DNA of 18,941 nt from Echinicola jeungdonensis (lineage in GTDB: Bacteria; Bacteroidota; Bacteroidia; Cytophagales; Cyclobacteriaceae). The position numbers and the translations under genes are program-made. Shown piece by piece: positions 7,976 to 16,256 of this stretch (the first letter of the stretch is position 1; each line of letters opens with the position of its first letter). The stretch spans positions 1-18,941 of the forward strand of contig NZ_JAUFQT010000005.1 of the NCBI RefSeq assembly GCF_030409905.1, in the 5' to 3' direction. The notes below the pieces were generated by a model, which saw only the letters and a list, made by a program, of their open reading frames with translations, was not told the DNA's origin and searched no databases.

Positions 7976-8954
7976 GACCTAGTAGTTCTACTATGGAATC
8001 TCCAGTATGCATACAAAGTATGGCTTTTGCCAATAGGGTTGATATGCTGATGACATGGATTTTCTTTTGGACAAATGTAGGGTCCAGGTTTAAATGGGGA
8101 ATGGAATCGGTAATCACGATTTCCTCAAATGCAGGTTGGTCCAAATTGTGCTGGGCATCTTGGGAAAAGGTGCCGTGAGTTGCAACCGCATAAATAGCTT
8201 TTGCTCCCCTTTGTTGACAAGCTTCCGCTGCCCGTAACAATGTCCCTCCTGAACCGATCAAATCATCAATCAGAATGATGGATTTACCTTCCAGTTCACC
8301 GGTCACCTTATCCCCTTTGACAATACCTTTGCTTCTTGATTTTTCCATCAATCCAAAACCTATCTCATTTTTCAATTCTTTTTCCAAAGATTCTCGGAAT
8401 TGTTCTGCCCGCTTGGCACCTCCAAAATCGGGAGACATGACCAAAATAGATTCTCCCCTTAACTTGTGGGCAAAATACTTAACAAATAGATTTTTAGCTT
8501 CTAAATGCTCAGTAAGACAGTGGTAACTGTTTTGAAAAGCCTGTAAGTTATGGACATCCATGGTCATTATGGCATCGATCTTCATAGCATCAAAAAGCCT
8601 TGCTAGATACTTGGTGGTTACCGGATCCCGGGCTTTTGTTTTCCGGTCTTTTCTGGAATAACAAAGGTAAGGGGCTACCACGGTGATTCTACCAGCTGTT
8701 GCATCCCTCAGGGCACCCAGGAAAAAAAATAAACGGCAAAGTTTGTCATTGACACTATCCATTCTATCCCCATATAGGGAACTGATCACAAAAACATCCC
8801 TGTTGCGCACATTGACCAAGGGACGGATTTTGTGTTCTCCTCCTTCAAACCTCCTGAATTCATATTCTCCTAAGTAAATATTCATGTGGTCGGCAATTTG
8901 TTTGCCCAAAGATTGTCCTTGTTCCAAATCAAAAATGATCATTTCCTCCATCAT
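7968..8954 (-). CDS. prs: Ribose-phosphate pyrophosphokinase-like protein (intact left copy)
   Basis: PRPP synthetase family, 328 residues, one open frame. Expected role: PRPP from ribose 5-phosphate and ATP. Visible are GRITVVAPYLCYSRKDRK (canonical proteins have YARQDR), MDVHNLQAF with the conserved catalytic-region His, SPDFGGAKRA, the flexible-loop Lys/Arg in EKSRSKG, and the PRPP loop IILIDDLIGSGGTL. That loop differs from the usual DDMIDTGGT: the second-half Asp is Gly. N- and C-terminal PRTase-like halves are both complete, ending TGDSIVELLGHE. It may be a diverged paralogue beside a housekeeping prs elsewhere. The start at 8954 gives MMEEMIIFDLEQG; a later ATG at 8942 is possible. A 183-base gap separates it from the upstream DUF892 gene. 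Confidence 0.87.
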   Translation of the reverse strand: MMEEMIIFDLEQGQSLGKQIADHMNIYLGEYEFRRFEGGEHKIRPLVNVRNRDVFVISSLYGDRMDSVNDKLCRLFFFLGALRDATAGRITVVAPYLCYSRKDRKTKARDPVTTKYLARLFDAMKIDAIMTMDVHNLQAFQNSYHCLTEHLEAKNLFVKYFAHKLRGESILVMSPDFGGAKRAEQFRESLEKELKNEIGFGLMEKSRSKGIVKGDKVTGELEGKSIILIDDLIGSGGTLLRAAEACQQRGAKAIYAVATHGTFSQDAQHNLDQPAFEEIVITDSIPHLNLDPTFVQKKIHVISISTLLAKAILCMHTGDSIVELLGHE

Positions 8955-9049
8955 GCGGGAATATTTTGATTAAAATAGGGCGTTATAATCGTCTGAATGG
9001 TTTGAGGTGAAATAGGTGGAGTTAGTGGTTATTGGTTTGGTTTTTATTG

Positions 9050-9066
9050 CTTTATACAATATAAAG
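9050..9066. promoter_or_regulatory. Perfect 17-bp inverted repeat upstream of prs-like gene
   Basis: CTTTATA-CAA-TATAAAG, 7-bp arms with a 3-base centre, ~95 bases before the leftward prs-like start and after the DUF892 stop. It could be an operator or part of a promoter for the prs-kinase-ADH run. No named regulator site is recognised. A-T-rich palindromes also arise by chance. Confidence 0.35.
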
Positions 9067-9137
9067 AATTGTTGACAGAAATCATTAATAAAAGAATTCA
9101 TGATCCAGAGTTGAGTTTTATAAACCTCCAAAAAAGG

Positions 9138-9467
9138 TTAAAGTGAAATTCCGATGGCTTTTTTATTGATTTCTCTTTCTGCCAGTTCAGAAAATTGGTT
9201 GTCCAGTGATTTAATATCTTCCAATTGTTTATGAAGTATGGAAGCCCATTTGGAGGAGTCAAGTTCGATGGCATAGGAGGATAATGTGCCTAATAAATTG
9301 ATTTTGTGTCGGATGAACTTTTGGAGCGTATTGATGAGGACTACATCCCTTAGTGAAGGATCGTTACAATAGTCCATCAACCGTCTGGATTTTTTCCATA
9401 TCAACTGTCCTTGTTGATCTGCATCCCCATTGGTTTCCATTTTAAGTTGGTCCATGACTTCATCCAA
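9138..9467 (-). CDS. Degenerate DUF892-type ferritin-like protein, N-terminus cut by pivot (left copy)
   Basis: Homologous to the DUF892 protein at 5041-5547: DPSLRDVVLINTLQKF aligns with DSKVRDAGLIGSLQQI, and the end EREINKKAIGISL with ARNTINKEALSTLIL. The metal-helix His and Glu (KHFE) are replaced (IRHK), and LEEEKGMD becomes LEDIKSLD, so the ferritin-like site is probably lost. About 100-110 C-terminal residues are real. The frame can be read upstream of the ATG at 9455 (LIQLDEV) up to the pivot, and alignment suggests ~65-70 N-terminal residues are missing. Sequence past 9467 is mirror image, not gene. Six A bases before GCC (minus strand) give the homologous C-terminus, so this arm is the correct one there. 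Confidence 0.7.
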   Translation of the reverse strand: MDEVMDQLKMETNGDADQQGQLIWKKSRRLMDYCNDPSLRDVVLINTLQKFIRHKINLLGTLSSYAIELDSSKWASILHKQLEDIKSLDNQFSELAEREINKKAIGISL

Positions 9468-9473
9468 TTGGAT
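9462..9473. other. Palindrome pivot (12-bp perfect palindrome at fold-back point)
   Basis: The centre reads ATCCAATTGGAT, its own reverse complement, and there is no unique spacer between the arms. The next base pair outward (9461 C and 9474 T) is the only mismatch near the centre; pairing then resumes. The pivot lies inside the coding sequence of a DUF892-type gene, which runs into its own mirror image. A short self-complementary site of this kind can let a strand end fold back and prime on itself. That mechanism is inferred, not seen. Confidence 0.9.
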
Positions 9474-9798
9474 TAAGTCATGGACCAACTTAAAATGGAA
9501 ACCAATGGGGATGCAGATCAACAAGGACAGTTGATATGGAAAAAATCCAGACGGTTGATGGACTATTGTAACGATCCTTCACTAAGGGATGTAGTCCTCA
9601 TCAATACGCTCCAAAAGTTCATCCGACACAAAATCAATTTATTAGGCACATTATCCTCCTATGCCATCGAACTTGACTCCTCCAAATGGGCTTCCATACT
9701 TCATAAACAATTGGAAGATATTAAATCACTGGACAACCAATTTTCTGAACTGGCAGAAAGAGAAATCAATAAAAAAAGCCATCGGAATTTCACTTTAA
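9468..9798 (+). CDS. Degenerate DUF892-type ferritin-like protein, N-terminus cut by pivot (right copy)
   Basis: Mirror of 9138-9467. The readable part starts MDQLKMETNGDADQQGQ at 9480, but this Met is internal by alignment with the DUF892 protein. Just upstream, a T at 9474 (paired with C at 9461) creates an in-frame TAA not present in the left copy. An extra A in the run at 9771-9777 (seven against six) shifts the last residues, so the raw frame runs on to 9818. The homologous stop is at 9796-9798. Both differences look like read errors. Confidence 0.65.
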
Positions 9799-9869
9799 CC
9801 TTTTTTGGAGGTTTATAAAACTCAACTCTGGATCATGAATTCTTTTATTAATGATTTCTGTCAACAATT

Positions 9870-9886
9870 CTTTATATTGTATAAAG
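9870..9886. promoter_or_regulatory. Perfect 17-bp inverted repeat, mirror copy
   Basis: CTTTATA-TTG-TATAAAG, the mirror of 9050-9066, unchanged between arms, ~97 bases before the right-arm prs-like start. Function unknown; possible operator. Confidence 0.35.
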
Positions 9887-9982
9887 CAATAAAAACCAAA
9901 CCAATAACCACTAACTCCACCTATTTCACCTCAAACCATTCAGACGATTATAACGCCCTATTTTAATCAAAATATTCCCGGC

Positions 9983-10966
9983 ATGATGGAGGAAATGATC
10001 ATTTTGATTTGGAACAAGGACAATCTTTGGGCAAACAAATTGCCGACCACATGAATATTTACTTAGGAGAATATGAATTCAGGAGGTTTGAAGGAGGAGA
10101 ACACAAAATCCGTCCCTTGGTCAATGTGCGCAACAGGGATGTTTTTGTGATCAGTTCCCTATATGGGGATAGAATGGATAGTGTCAATGACAAACTTTGC
10201 CGTTTATTTTTTTCCTGGGTGCCCTGAGGGATGCAACAGCTGGTAGAATCACCGTGGTAGCCCCTTACCTTTGTTATTCCAGAAAAGACCGGAAAACAAA
10301 AGCCCGGGATCCGGTAACCACCAAGTATCTAGCAAGGCTTTTTGATGCTATGAAGATCGATGCCATAATGACCATGGATGTCCATAACTTACAGGCTTTT
10401 CAAAACAGTTACCACTGTCTTACTGAGCATTTAGAAGCTAAAAATCTATTTGTTAAGTATTTTGCCCACAAGTTAAGGGGAGAATCTATTTTGGTCATGT
10501 CTCCCGATTTTGGAGGTGCCAAGCGGGCAGAACAATTCCGAGAATCTTTGGAAAAAGAATTGAAAAATGAGATAGGTTTTGGATTGATGGAAAAATCAAG
10601 AAGCAAAGGTATTGTCAAAGGGGATAAGGTGACCGGTGAACTGGAAGGTAAATCCATCATTCTGATTGATGATTTGATCGGTTCAGGAGGGACATTGTTA
10701 CGGGCAGCGGAAGCTTGTCAACAAAGGGGAGCAAAAGCTATTTATGCGGTTGCAACTCACGGCACCTTTCCCAAGATGCCCAGCACAATTTGGACCAACC
10801 TGCATTTGAGGAAATCGTGATTACCGATTCCATTCCCCATTTAAACCTGGACCCTACATTTGTCCAAAAGAAAATCCATGTCATCAGCATATCAACCCTA
10901 TTGGCAAAAGCCATACTTTGTATGCATACTGGAGATTCCATAGTAGAACTACTAGGTCATGAATAG
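9983..10966 (+). CDS. prs: Ribose-phosphate pyrophosphokinase-like protein, frame broken (right copy)
   Basis: Mirror of the intact gene at 7968-8954. Three single T losses break it: near 10004 (ATCATTTTG for ATCATTTTTG), in the T run at 10205-10213 (seven T against eight), and near 10768 (ACCTTTCCC for ACCTTTTCCC). Adding them gives the same 328-residue protein. The leader also has an extra G just before the ATG (CCCGGCATG against CCCGCATG). The altered PRPP loop (DDLIGSGGT) is identical in both arms, so it is not a read error. Its stop overlaps the next gene's ATG by 8 bases. Confidence 0.85.
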
Positions 10967-11995
10967 CAAAGCAAGCCCTACCTCCCATTCCACTACCACT
11001 GAAGAGGTGGTGAATTTTTTAAAAATCAAGGAAAATTATCCAGATAGTCCTGATGAATTGGAAGTGATTGAAACTCATATGTCTTGGGTATTCCTAACAG
11101 ATAATTATGCTTACAAGCTAAAAAAACAAGTGATATGGAATTCGCTGGACCTAAGGCTTCCAGAAATACGATACAGGAATTGCCGGGATGAAATCCGCCT
11201 CAATAAAGCCATGGCAGAAAAGGTGTATATTGGCTTGACACCAGTCAATATATTGGAGACAGGAAAATTAAAGATTGGAGGAAAGGGCAAACCGGTGGAT
11301 TGGTTGATCAAAATGAAAAGATTACCTGAAGACAGCATGTTAGATTGGGCCCTTAAACATCGATGCCTTCACTTTCCTGATATTAGGAGAGCAGCAGTTG
11401 CCTTGGCAGAATATTACAGGAGACAGCCTTCTGCAGAATGGGACTACCATAGACACCAGACCTATCTGGCCGATGAGATTCTAAAAGTCAAAAAAGAACT
11501 TTTGTCCCAGGAATATGGAATGCCTCCAGACCTCATATTATATATAACCGTCACCCTTCTTCGGTTCATGAAAGAAAATGGGGAAATGTTCGAACAAAGA
11601 ATCAATTCAGGAAAAATCATTGAAGCCCATGGAGACCTCAAGCCAGAGCATGTTTGTCTTTCCGATCCCCCAGTTTTTATTGATTGCCTGGAGTTTGAGG
11701 TAACCTTAAAAATAATGGACATAGCAGAAGAATTGTCCTATCTGGCCCTTGGCTGTGAAATGTTGGACAGTGAACCAACAGGAGCCTATTTTATCAAAAT
11801 TTATAAACAATTAGCCAATGATAAGATACCTGATACCCTCATCCTGTTTTATAAATGTAAACAAGCCCTCTTCCGTGCAAATTTTCCCTCTGGCACTTGA
11901 AGGAAGAAAAATACAAAAACGATCCAAAATGGGGCAAACTGGGAGAAAAATACCTGGAAATGGCCCGTAAATTTGTGGAAAAGTTGCCCTATTAG
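10959..11995 (+). CDS. Aminoglycoside-phosphotransferase-like kinase (COG2187 type), late frameshift (right copy)
   Basis: The better of the two copies: open for 313 codons from the ATG at 10959, which overlaps the prs-like stop. It carries the full N-terminal region (YAYKLKK, RYRNCRDEIRLNK) that the left copy breaks, plus HGDLKPEHVCL and FIDCLEFE. One A is missing near 11880 (GTGCAAATTTT against GTGCAAAATTTT), which ends the raw frame at 11900 with NFPSGT. The left arm shows the true end, KFVEKLPY, with stop at 11993-11995. Reconstructed length 345 residues. The C-terminal P-loop kinase domain found in many relatives is absent. Confidence 0.83.
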
Positions 11996-12036
11996 CGATA
12001 TCACATTTAAAAATTTCTAATAAAAGCCCTCTACAT

Positions 12037-13060
12037 ATGAAAGCCATGGTTCTTCACAAAATTGTAAATCTCTCTGACCAATCCCATCCATTGGAATTAA
12101 GAGATATTCCAAAACCTGTCCCAAAAGCAGATGAGGTGCTGATTAGGGTTAATGTTTGTGGGGTTTGCCATACCGAATGGATGAAATTGAAGGAAGGACT
12201 CCACCACCAAATTGCCTGTGGTTTTGGGGCATCAAGCAGTAGGATATGTTGAAAAGGTCGGGGGTGAGGTTACTAAGGTAAAGGTTGGAGACCGGGTTGG
12301 AGTAGCATGGATTTTTTCCGCCTGTGGGAAATGCCAGTTTTGCCGATCGGGGCAGGAAAATTTGTGTGATCAGTTTCAAGCCACCGGCAGGATGTCAATG
12401 GAGGATATGCTGATTTTATGACGGCAAAGGAGCGTTTTGTCCATCCTATACCTACGTTTTTCTCTGATGCAGCTGCAGCTCCTCTCCTTTGTGCTGGGGC
12501 CATCGGGTACCGCTCCATGGTATTGACGGGCCTTAATAATGGGCAAAACCTTGGCTTGACAGGCTTTGGAGCCTCCGCCCATTTGGTATTGAAAATGATT
12601 CGTTACCGTTACCCCAATTCCAAGGTTTTTATCTTTGCCCGGAGTAAAAACGAAAGGGATTTTGCCCTGGAATTGGGTGCGGTGTGGGCAGGGGATACAG
12701 AAGAGAAAGCTCCCGAAAAATTGGATGCGATCATCGACACCACTCCGGTATGGAAACCTGTAGTTGAAGCTCTTAACAATTTAAATAAAGGTGGAAGATT
12801 GGTTATTAACGCCATCAGAAAAGAGAATGTTGACAAGGACTATCTCCAAAAACTTTCCTACCCCAACCACCTGTGGTTGGAAAAGGAAATTAAAAGCGTA
12901 GCCAATATTACTGCAAGGGATGTAAGAGAGTTTTAGATTTGGCTGCCAAAGCCCAGATTCTGCCAGACTACCAGGAATACCCCTTGGAAGATGCCAATAA
13001 AGCCCTTCTGGAAATGAAAAACCAAAAGATCCATGGAGCTAAAGTCCTCGGATTGGTTAA
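12037..13060 (+). CDS. Zinc-dependent alcohol dehydrogenase, adh_fam_2 type, frame broken (right copy)
   Basis: Mirror of 5877-6900. Five single-base losses: a T in GAATTGG near 12176, a C near 12206 (ACCAAA for ACCCAAA), a G near 12391 (AGGATG for AGGGATG), a T near 12934 (GTTTTAG for GTTTTTAG), and a C near 13049 (CTCGG for CTCCGG). The last hides the true end KVLRIG-TAA and makes the raw frame run on into the repeat to 13127. This copy is correct in the stretch DYLQKLSYPNHLWLEKEIKS and NITARD, where the left copy is broken. The Gln in LGHQ is encoded by CAA in both arms. Confidence 0.9.
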
Positions 13061-13266
13061 TTGGTTAACTGAAGATTCGGGATTGGATAATTGGGTTTCG
13101 GGAGGAAATATTAGCGGTCAAGGTTAAAAGTTAAGCGTTGGGCGCAGGATTAACAGTTTTAACGGTAATCATGAATGGAATGCCGAAAGGAAAACGTCAC
13201 TGCTTGCCTGCCGTAGGTAGGCGAGGACGACCATAGGGAGGACGTGGCAGTCTCACATTTGGAAAC
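13055..13266. repeat. Dispersed intergenic repeat, copy B (right arm)
   Basis: Mirror of 5674-5886, including the imperfect hairpin GCCTGCCGTAGGTAGGC. It starts at the ADH stop and occupies most of the gap between ADH and the DUF892 gene (13061-13389). No gene is visible in that gap. Confidence 0.7.
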
Positions 13267-13389
13267 GGCGTTTAACCGTTTATGTGGTTAACTGGTAAAT
13301 TGAAATGATTTTCTTGCTGCTTCAAAGTTGTAAATCCCCTATGTGACCCATGGTCTTATTTAGTTATTAAATCGCCCAAACTTTTTGTT

Positions 13390-13896
13390 CTACAAAATCA
13401 AAGTAGATAAAGCTTCTTTATTGATGGTATTTCTGGCCAAATGGCTCAATTGAGCATCCATTCCTTTTTCTTCTTCCAAGTTATGGTGCAGTGCATTTGC
13501 CTCCTCTATTTTTTTCAGGGTTTTGGCGAAAGCACATAATGTCCCATAGGCAGCCATTTCAAAATGCTTGATTTGTTGAAGGGAACCAATAAGACCTGCA
13601 TCCCTTACCTTGCTGTCTGCACTTCTATTCATGATTTCGATCAGCTCCTTGATTAATGCGGCCATAACTTGGTTTTGTTCTCCGGAGGATAACTCATCCT
13701 CTTCAGCAAATACTTTTTCCAGCCTTTCCTTTTGAAGCTTTATCTGGTCAATATGGTGGGTAACCAATTGTTTTAATTCCGGGGAATTTATTTTAGGGAG
13801 AATCTCTTTTATCACTTCCAGCTGCTGTACTTCAGCATCGTAAATTTCCCTTGCTTGTTCTATAAACAAATGGGTTAATGTGGTGATATTTTGCAT
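13390..13896 (-). CDS. DUF892 / YciE-YciF-type ferritin-like protein (right copy)
   Basis: Mirror of 5041-5547, encoding the same 168 residues with no base difference. It retains the metal-helix KHFE and the LEEEKG motif, unlike the degenerate relative at the pivot. Converges with the ADH gene and is bracketed by repeat copies A and B. It is the only gene that is error-free in both arms. Confidence 0.9.
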   Translation of the reverse strand: MQNITTLTHLFIEQAREIYDAEVQQLEVIKEILPKINSPELKQLVTHHIDQIKLQKERLEKVFAEEDELSSGEQNQVMAALIKELIEIMNRSADSKVRDAGLIGSLQQIKHFEMAAYGTLCAFAKTLKKIEEANALHHNLEEEKGMDAQLSHLARNTINKEALSTLIL

Positions 13897-14016
13897 GGCT
13901 CTTCATTTTTTTCCTCAATTAAAATAAGCACCTCCTCCCCCTCTAACAATGAGGGAAATCAGCTTTGCATCAGGATTGATGTTATTTCAAGGATTGAAAA
14001 ATTGTTGAATTGTGTA

Positions 14017-14213
14017 TTTGGTTAACTGGATAACTGAATATTGGGATCGGGAGGAAATTTCAAGGGTTAAATGCTAATTGTTAATCGTTGGAAGCACGGT
14101 TAACTATATTACGGTTAACAAGAATTGAATGCCGAAAGGCGAAGGCCGAAAGTCTAAAGCAAAACGTCACTGCGGGGACGACCATGGGGAGGGCATGGCA
14201 GTCCCGTATTTGG
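14017..14213. repeat. Dispersed intergenic repeat, copy A (right arm)
   Basis: Mirror of 4725-4920, with one base more in a C/G run (CCATGGGGAGG against the left CCTCCCATGG). It fills much of the DUF892-SDR gap (13897-14429). The rest of that gap repeats the left-arm content: a 22-base repeat fragment near 14285-14306 and the AT-rich palindrome near 14331-14348. Confidence 0.7.
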
Positions 14214-14238
14214 AAAAAAAAAGCTAAATAGGTAGCTT
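14214..14238 (-). terminator. Possible rho-independent terminator, mirror copy
   Basis: Mirror of 4700-4723. The T run on the minus strand is nine here against eight on the left. The short 6-bp stem makes it uncertain. Confidence 0.4.
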
Positions 14239-14429
14239 AATATTCGGGATATGAGATTTGAAAAATTATTATTTTGGAATATGGGTTAAATGTTAATTGT
14301 TAACCGATTTGCACCTTTGCTTTTTATTTTGAATTATGATTCAAATATATCACCGAATAGTGTGGGCAGTTGCTCGCCAATGGAACTCTATTCAACAGTT
14401 CAACAATAATACATTTCAACATTAAATCC

Positions 14430-15182
14430 TTACTGTGCTATCCAACCCCCATCCACGGCCATGGCATCCCCGGTCACAAAGGAAGCTTCGTCTGATAGCA
14501 ACCAGCAAATGGCCAGTGCTACTTCTTCCGGTTTTCCCATCCGGCCAATAGGTTCCATATCCTCAAATTGCTTTTCTGCAACTTTATCTTTCCCTGTAAA
14601 CCGGTCAATCATGGGGGTATGGATCACCCCCGGGCATACTGCATTGACACGTATATTTTGTTTACATATTCCAAGGCAGCAGTTTTTGTAAGACCAATGA
14701 TGCCATGTTTAGAGGCCACATAAGCAGGCAAGCCTGGGAATCCCACCAACCCGGCAACAGAGGCAGTGTTGACAATTGCACCCTTATTTTGCCTTAACAT
14801 TAAAGGAATTTCATATTTCATACATAGCCAGATTCCTTTTAAATTTACATCAACGGTCCTATCCCAATTCTCCAATGTACATTCAGCAGTAATGCCCTGT
14901 TCCCCTTCAATCCCTGCATTGTTGACCGCTAAATCCAATCGTTTATATGACTTTTTTATTTTCCCATTAATTTTTCCACATCTTTTGGGTCTGAAACATC
15001 ACATTTCACAAAAATAGCCTCACCACCTGCCGATTGGATCAAATCCACGTTTCCTCATCCCTGATACAATCCGCTACTACTATTTTTGCACATTTTTTAG
15101 ACAAAGTAATTGCTGTCGCTTTTCCAATTCCAAAACTCCCACCTGTAACCAGGGCAACCTTTTCTTTAAATTCCTCTTGCAT
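14430..15182 (-). CDS. SDR-family NAD(P)-dependent oxidoreductase, frame broken (right copy)
   Basis: Mirror of 3755-4507. This copy has the correct start (MQEEFKEKVALVTGG), where the left copy lost an A. It lost one G near 15046 (GAAACGTGG for GAAACGGTGG). The two losses shared with the left arm recur here: in A runs near 14950-14970 and near 14656-14665. Here residue 175 reads Asn (VNK), giving EYVNKNIRVNAVCPG when the missing A is restored; this fits the family better than the left-arm Lys. The catalytic Ser, Tyr and Lys are intact. Confidence 0.9.
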
Positions 15183-15391
15183 GATATTTTTATTTAATGA
15201 TTCAAAAATCATAGGCCCTGATCATCAGTTTTCTTGCCTTTGGTGGGTTTTTATTCCAATCTCACTCACCTGAAGGAAAATTCACAGAAAAGAATTCTCA
15301 AAAACACCTTTTTACTTTCCCGTAATTATCGAGAAAAGCCCCGGAAGGTAACTTCTCTTAGAGATTGGGGCCCCATTACTTTATTCCGCAT

Positions 15392-16213
15392 TTATAATTT
15401 GATGCTTAACACGGGAATGGAGGTTTTAAAAGAACCGTTTCTGTCACTCCAATTTGATAACTCCTGGCTTTTTCCCGGTGATGGGAGGCAATCCAATGAT
15501 CCCAATATTTTTATTTTCAGAAAAGTCAATAATGCCTTTTTCCACCTCGGCAAAATCATGTATATGTTTCTCTATCTTTATATCATCTTGACCTTCCGCA
15601 AATTTCCCCATCTGTTTTTCGGCTTCATCCTCTGGGGTGAAATGATCCGGAGTATTGACGTATAGAAAATGGACCTTAGCATCCAATGCCTTTATCAGGG
15701 GACGCATTTTTAAAAATACCGGCCAACTATCATCATCAAACCGGGAAGCAAAAACCATTTCCATAAATTCACTATCCTCGAAAGCTTTTTTGATGGCCAA
15801 TACAGGCCCAGAAGCTTTTCGAAGAACTTTCTGGAAATCAGATCCTATAAACTTCCCCTCTTCATACCCTTTGCCATAAGCCCCAACCACTACCAAATCA
15901 GCAGCAATTTCATCTGAATAATGAACAATTTCCTCCGCCACTACGCCTGTTCGAACCACAGCTATCATGTCCATATATTTGGCCTTATGGGAATCCACAA
16001 ATTCATTTAGTTTCCGGTTTGCCTCATCCTCAAGGTCCTGGATATCCGGATGATTCGCTTTTTCTTTTTCGGTCAAATGTTTCCAATCCAAATCTGTTTC
16101 CACCACATTGATGCAATGGATGTCCATATTTCCAGTTTCTGCTATTTGATAGCACTGAGTAGGGCATTTTCTGAAAACTGGCTAAAGTCAATAGGTACCA
16201 CAATTTTTTTCAT
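15392..16213 (-). CDS. Tandem-domain universal stress protein, frame broken (right copy)
   Basis: Mirror of 2725-3546. One A is lost near 16147 (ATCAAATAGC for ATCAAAATAGC), so the raw frame seems to begin at an internal Met (MDIHCINVVE). One G is lost near 15493 (ATTGGATTG for ATTGGGATTG) and one T near 15429. The middle of the protein, from FASRFDDDSWPVF to GIIDFSENKN, is correct here and broken on the left. Because of the G loss the raw frame ends at VIKLE. Combining GGG from the left with CGGGAAA from the right gives IASHHREKARSYQIGVTE and a normal Usp end. Confidence 0.9.
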
Positions 16214-16256
16214 CACTTCACAATATTATTGGGTTACAATTATTTGAGCTCATGCC

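Larger units (their letters stand above)
3..9467. repeat. Left arm of window-wide inverted repeat
   Basis: The whole left half is the reverse complement of the right half. Base 3 pairs with 18940 and base 9467 with 9468, so the arms differ in length by only 8 bases. Checked gene by gene, differences are almost only single-base deletions in short homopolymers: 11 in the PEP synthase gene, 3 in the usp gene, 1 in the SDR gene, 5 in the ADH gene, 4 in the kinase-like gene and none in the prs-like gene on this arm. Substitutions are rare. The pattern fits one locus read twice rather than an old duplication, which would show mainly substitutions at third codon positions. Confidence 0.97.

Noticed and set aside
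8275..8526. Open frame antisense to the prs-like gene (mirror at 10409-10660)
   Set aside because: Repeats in both arms only because of the palindrome; no family features and fully overlapped by a conserved gene.
9456..9524. N-terminal extension MLICIPIGFHFKLVHD on the leftward DUF892 fragment
   Set aside because: These residues are translated from the mirror image of the gene itself beyond the pivot, so they are an artefact.
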